Of a stretch of 37,559 nt of DNA, positions 33,945-37,559 are shown piece after piece. Below the pieces are notes generated by a model. It was not told the DNA's origin. It did no database searches and worked only from the letters and a program-made list of their open reading frames with translations. The stretch's first letter is position 1. Each line of letters opens with the position of its first letter. This DNA is from a bacterium (GTDB taxonomy: Bacteria > UBP14 > UBA6098 > B30-G16). The stretch is from contig JAGHAI010000095.1 in assembly GCA_021161555.1 (NCBI GenBank), forward strand, positions 1-37,559, given 5' to 3'. A program made the position numbers and the translations under genes.

Positions 33945-34961
33945 TTATCTGATGAGGAACTTGTGCAGCATACATTCATCCTCAATTAAAACAAAACCTA
34001 TGTATTCGCCACTGCTCACGGGTTTTCCATCCTGATTGCTGCCATCCCAGGTCAAGTTATATTTTCCCCTCGAAAGTATCCCAGAAAATAGCATTTTCAC
34101 CATCTTTCCGCTTCTTTCATAAACGCCAGCACTAACATTGCAATTCTTGTTAAGGGAAAAATTCAATGTATGCTCTGTAGAATCGGGCATAAGATTTATC
34201 ATTTTTTCAAGCTGCGCAATTCTCTTTTCCACATTTGCCCTTTCCTCCGATGTAATCTCATTCCCGAGATAAATTGTATAATAAAAAAATGCGGGTTCGT
34301 AGTGTTTCAGCATATCATAGGATTTTGCCAGCCCGAGAATTATTTCCGGTTTTTTAGCGCGATTATTTGCCTGGCGATACCAGTTCAGTGCTTCATCCCA
34401 ATCGCCACGAAGTTGTGCGAGATATCCCTTGCCCCAATATCCTCCCCAGAAGTCATCGTGGGTGAGCGCCTTCGTAAATTCCACATCTGCATCTTCGATA
34501 TCAGAATACTTCAAGCGCATCTTTCCCAGTCGAAAGTGAAGCTCTGCATAATGCGGGTCATCGGGCGGACATCTTTCAAAAAAGGACATCGCCTTCTTTT
34601 CATCTCCCTTTTGAATGTATATGTCCCCAAGATAGCCCCACAATTCGGAAAATTTTTCGTTCATCTGCAGAGCCTTTCTCATAAAAATTTCTGCACGGTA
34701 TAGGTCGCCAGCGCCATAATAAGCAATTCCCAACCCACGATATGCGGGGGCATACTGCGGGTCTATGCCGACCGCTCTGCGCAAAATTGATACCGCTTCT
34801 TTATACTCATTATCATCTATTAGTTTTTCACCCTGACGAACCAATCCAGCCGAAGGACTTTCACTGGACAGCTCAGCAGCACACCCCGATAATAGAAGTC
34901 CCCCCGTGATAATAAAAACGGGCAGCAAAATAATTATATATGTATCTATCTTACGAGACAT
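33945..34961 (-). CDS. TPR-repeat lipoprotein with C-terminal FlgD-like Ig domain (338 aa)
   Basis: Lipobox 'GGLLLSGCAAEL'; TPRs 'AVGIDPQYAPAYRGLGIAYYGAGDLYRAEIFMRKALQMNEKFSELWGYLGDIYIQKGDEKKAMSFFERC...'; C-term 'GKYNLTWDGSNQDGKPVSSGEYIGFVLIEDECMLHKFLIR'. Confidence 0.85.
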   Translation of the reverse strand: MSRKIDTYIIILLPVFIITGGLLLSGCAAELSSESPSAGLVRQGEKLIDDNEYKEAVSILRRAVGIDPQYAPAYRGLGIAYYGAGDLYRAEIFMRKALQMNEKFSELWGYLGDIYIQKGDEKKAMSFFERCPPDDPHYAELHFRLGKMRLKYSDIEDADVEFTKALTHDDFWGGYWGKGYLAQLRGDWDEALNWYRQANNRAKKPEIILGLAKSYDMLKHYEPAFFYYTIYLGNEITSEERANVEKRIAQLEKMINLMPDSTEHTLNFSLNKNCNVSAGVYERSGKMVKMLFSGILSRGKYNLTWDGSNQDGKPVSSGEYIGFVLIEDECMLHKFLIR

Positions 34962-35941
34962 ATTCTGACTCTGACGCTCCTATCCTTTTCGAGAAACACA
35001 AAATATATGCCAGTGGACACATAATTGCCGTTCTGGTCTGTGGCATCCCAGATGATTTCCCTTTCGGCGGGCAGAATTTTTATCGTCCTGCCAGTGATGT
35101 CCTTTATCAAAATATGGTCATCGGGAGAAAAATTGGATATATTTATACGAACCGTGCTGTTGAACGGATTTGGCGCGGCTGTCATAGTTGCATTTATAGG
35201 AATAACGCTCTTTTGTGCCACTTTAAGCGTCGCTAAATCCACATCGATGGAGTCATCGTATTGTTCTCCAACGATGCCCACATCTCTATCTATTGTCGTT
35301 GCAAGTTCGCCGGCGTCAAGTGCGTCATTGCCATTGGCGTCATTGAAAAAAGTGACCCTCTTGCCGCCGGATGGGAAATCGGTGACATCGTATGTATAAT
35401 TTCCGCCGCCAATGGAAGTAATATGCTGGGGGGAAACGACAGTGGGAGAACCATAATAATTGATGTCTTCTCCAGATGATATGTCTTGCCCAAGATAATG
35501 ATGTTCAATCAGAATTTTTATGCTGTCTATGGGAATCATTTTGGCATCGGCATTATAAATAGTTCCCTCAAAACCGCCAGATGTTATTTCGTGAAATGAA
35601 CCCAGGTCAGCATTTCCGTAAGCATCAACATGAAAAGGACCAACAAGTGCCACCGGGTCGCCAGGAGCCTGGTATGCTTCAGAACCAGAAATTGTGGGGA
35701 CGGAAGTAGAAACATAATAATCGGAATCGGGCGAAAATGGGCAGGCATCATCCGCCGTTATCGTGAAACTCCACGGTGTACCACAGAAAAACATACATAT
35801 ATCATTTCGATTTTCGCCACACATCTTGGGGCTTAATGCGGCAAAATGCGGCGAACCGCCTTCTATTACTGTGCCCGTTATTTCATTATCAGCAAAAACA
35901 AGGAAAATGAAGGAAATAAGAAACAGGATAACCTTTTTCAT
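34946..35941 (-). CDS. Secreted protein with T9SS type A C-terminal sorting domain (331 aa)
   Basis: Signal peptide [18 protein letters not shown]-term 'APNPFNSTVRINISNFSPDDHILIKDITGRTIKILPAEREIIWDATDQNGNYVSTGIYFVFLEKDRSVRVRICLVR'; overlaps the TPR gene start by 16 bp. Confidence 0.85.
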   Translation of the reverse strand: MKKVILFLISFIFLVFADNEITGTVIEGGSPHFAALSPKMCGENRNDICMFFCGTPWSFTITADDACPFSPDSDYYVSTSVPTISGSEAYQAPGDPVALVGPFHVDAYGNADLGSFHEITSGGFEGTIYNADAKMIPIDSIKILIEHHYLGQDISSGEDINYYGSPTVVSPQHITSIGGGNYTYDVTDFPSGGKRVTFFNDANGNDALDAGELATTIDRDVGIVGEQYDDSIDVDLATLKVAQKSVIPINATMTAAPNPFNSTVRINISNFSPDDHILIKDITGRTIKILPAEREIIWDATDQNGNYVSTGIYFVFLEKDRSVRVRICLVR

Positions 35942-37050
35942 AACTTCCCCTCCAGAGCATTCTTGTAAATTTTATAGGTCATTTCCGCAGTTTTTGTCCA
36001 GCTGAATAATTTAATTCTCTGTCTGTTTTTTGCAATTAAATTTTTTCTAATTCTTATGTCAACACAGATTTTTTGTAAGTTTTCGGCAATTTCTTCATAA
36101 TCTTCGGGATTTGTGAGCATTGCCGCATCCCCAACGACTTCGGGAAGTGATGCCGCATTTGAGACGAGAACGGGACAGCCACATGCCATAGCCTCAAGCG
36201 GGGGAAGCCCAAAACCTTCATACAGCGAGATGAACACAAACGCTCTCGCTCCTGAATAAAAATACGGAAGTTCAGAAAAGGGAATTGCCCCGATGTAGAT
36301 AACACCATCGTTCGATGTCAGTTTTTTTATGTCCACAATTTTTTTCAATCCCTTTATTTTGCCAGCGAGAACCAATTTCACTTTTAAACCATTTCTTCGG
36401 GCAAGCGAATAGGCAGAAACGAGCCGCTCTATATTTTTATGCGGCTTCATATTTCCTACATATAGCAAAAATTCGCCGGGAACGAGACCATATTTTTTCA
36501 AAATTGCTCTTGTGCTTTCCAGACTTCTTCGAGTAAAAAAATGTGTATCCACACCCTGATGAATTATATGTATTTTTTCCCTCGCAATTTTTATATTTTT
36601 AAAAATCCTGTCCGCAGTGAACTTCGATGGAACAATCACAGCGCTGGCATCTTTAATTTTCTTCGAGACCATTTTGAGATAATATTTCGCCTTCCAGTCT
36701 GGCAACAGCTCTGGAAAATCCCAGTGCAGCGCATCGTGAAAGGTAACGATGAGTTTTTTCCTCCAGAACACAGGAACATTATGATGCGGCGAGTGGAACA
36801 AATCGGCATCCCGAGCGAGCTTCGGCAGGTAAAATTGTTCGGATATAGAAAAAACGGGAACATCCGTGTGCTGAACTATGAATCTGCCGCTTTTTCCAAC
36901 GAGTTTTTCAATTTTCTCGCCATTTCCAATTAAAACAAATTGAAAATTGTGCTTCAGTCTCACAAATTCACGCAACAGGGCTTCAATGTATGTCCCGATG
37001 CCAGATGCACCAAGCATCCGAACATCTATCGCTATTCTGTTATTCTTCAT
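35938..37050 (-). CDS. Glycosyltransferase family 4 (GT-B fold) protein (370 aa)
   Basis: '[13 protein letters not shown]', '[13 protein letters not shown]', '[36 protein letters not shown]', '[26 protein letters not shown]', '[40 protein letters not shown]'. Confidence 0.95.
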   Translation of the reverse strand: MKNNRIAIDVRMLGASGIGTYIEALLREFVRLKHNFQFVLIGNGEKIEKLVGKSGRFIVQHTDVPVFSISEQFYLPKLARDADLFHSPHHNVPVFWRKKLIVTFHDALHWDFPELLPDWKAKYYLKMVSKKIKDASAVIVPSKFTADRIFKNIKIAREKIHIIHQGVDTHFFTRRSLESTRAILKKYGLVPGEFLLYVGNMKPHKNIERLVSAYSLARRNGLKVKLVLAGKIKGLKKIVDIKKLTSNDGVIYIGAIPFSELPYFYSGARAFVFISLYEGFGLPPLEAMACGCPVLVSNAASLPEVVGDAAMLTNPEDYEEIAENLQKICVDIRIRKNLIAKNRQRIKLFSWTKTAEMTYKIYKNALEGKL

Positions 37051-37447
37051 TTTTGTCTTTCAACTTGAATGCCTCTGGAAGAAGTTCTTTTAATTTTTTT
37101 ATGATGATTTTTCCCGAAGAAATATTTTTGACAATTATATCGGCATTCTCATCGGTAAATTCTGCAATAACCTGAAGACACGCGCCGCACGGGAAAGCCA
37201 CACCTTTCGCAACAACAGCAATGGCATCTATTCTCCTGCATCCCGACGAAACTGCATTGAATATCGCAACTCGTTCGGCACAAATAGTGAGACCATACGA
37301 AGCGTTTTCGACATTTGTGCCGCAGAAAACTTTTCCGTCTTCGCACAAAACCGCACTGCCAACTGCAAAACCAGAATAGGGCGAGTAGGAATTTTTCATT
37401 GCCATCTCCGCCGATGACAATAACTTTTTCTGCATCTGTTCTTTCAT
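37040..37447 (-). CDS. cdd: Cytidine deaminase (135 aa)
   Basis: 'NSYSPYSGFAVGSAVLCEDGKVFCGTNVENASYGLTICAERVAIFNAVSSG' and 'FPCGACLQVIAEF' zinc-binding motifs (CAE, PCxxC). Confidence 0.96.
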   Translation of the reverse strand: MKEQMQKKLLSSAEMAMKNSYSPYSGFAVGSAVLCEDGKVFCGTNVENASYGLTICAERVAIFNAVSSGCRRIDAIAVVAKGVAFPCGACLQVIAEFTDENADIIVKNISSGKIIIKKLKELLPEAFKLKDKNEE

Positions 37448-37559
37448 TGAAATAAAATTATCTTTTTTATTAGTTAAAACAAATCAAAAAATTTTGCAAA
37501 AAATATATTGTGCAAATTTTTTTACTGTATATTTTCAAATTTCTATCAAATATCAGGAC

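Noticed and set aside
1-37559. CRISPR arrays, tRNA/rRNA genes, IS elements, DNA-level tandem repeats
   Set aside because: None recognised. The Ig repeats are diverged protein-level repeats and intergenic gaps are mostly too short for RNA genes.

Overview
The window is a gene-dense chromosomal segment from a bacterium that looks like a type IX secretion (T9SS)-bearing, FCB-like or candidate-phylum lineage. Taxonomy cannot be fixed from this sequence alone. The left ~19.6 kb (+ strand) is a four-gene surface block. It holds two consecutive giant paralogous proteins (>=2930 aa, truncated by the window edge, and 1595 aa) built from alternating Ig-like repeats and ending in CHU_C/gliding-CTERM-like domains. 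These are followed by two paralogous proteins (973 and ~934 aa) that look like PorV/PorP-SprF-type beta-barrels fused to CARDB-like, FlgD-like and OmpA-like domains. The right ~18 kb (- strand) is mostly conserved functions: cdd, GT4 glycosyltransferase, a T9SS-CTD protein, a TPR lipoprotein, a small lipoprotein, rseP, dnaB, an unannotated 55-aa small ORF, ImmA/IrrE peptidase, SbcC/Rad50-like ATPase, ridA, ackA, a catalytic-domain-less serine-recombinase-like Zn-ribbon/coiled-coil protein, MscS, a HEFFH metalloprotease with a T9SS CTD, and hrcA-grpE. The most interesting candidate system is the 2+2 block. Its layout resembles the SprB (type B CTD substrate) / SprF (PorP family) / PorE (OmpA) logic, but with barrel and peptidoglycan-anchor functions fused in one chain. 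No tRNA, rRNA, CRISPR or insertion sequence was recognised.
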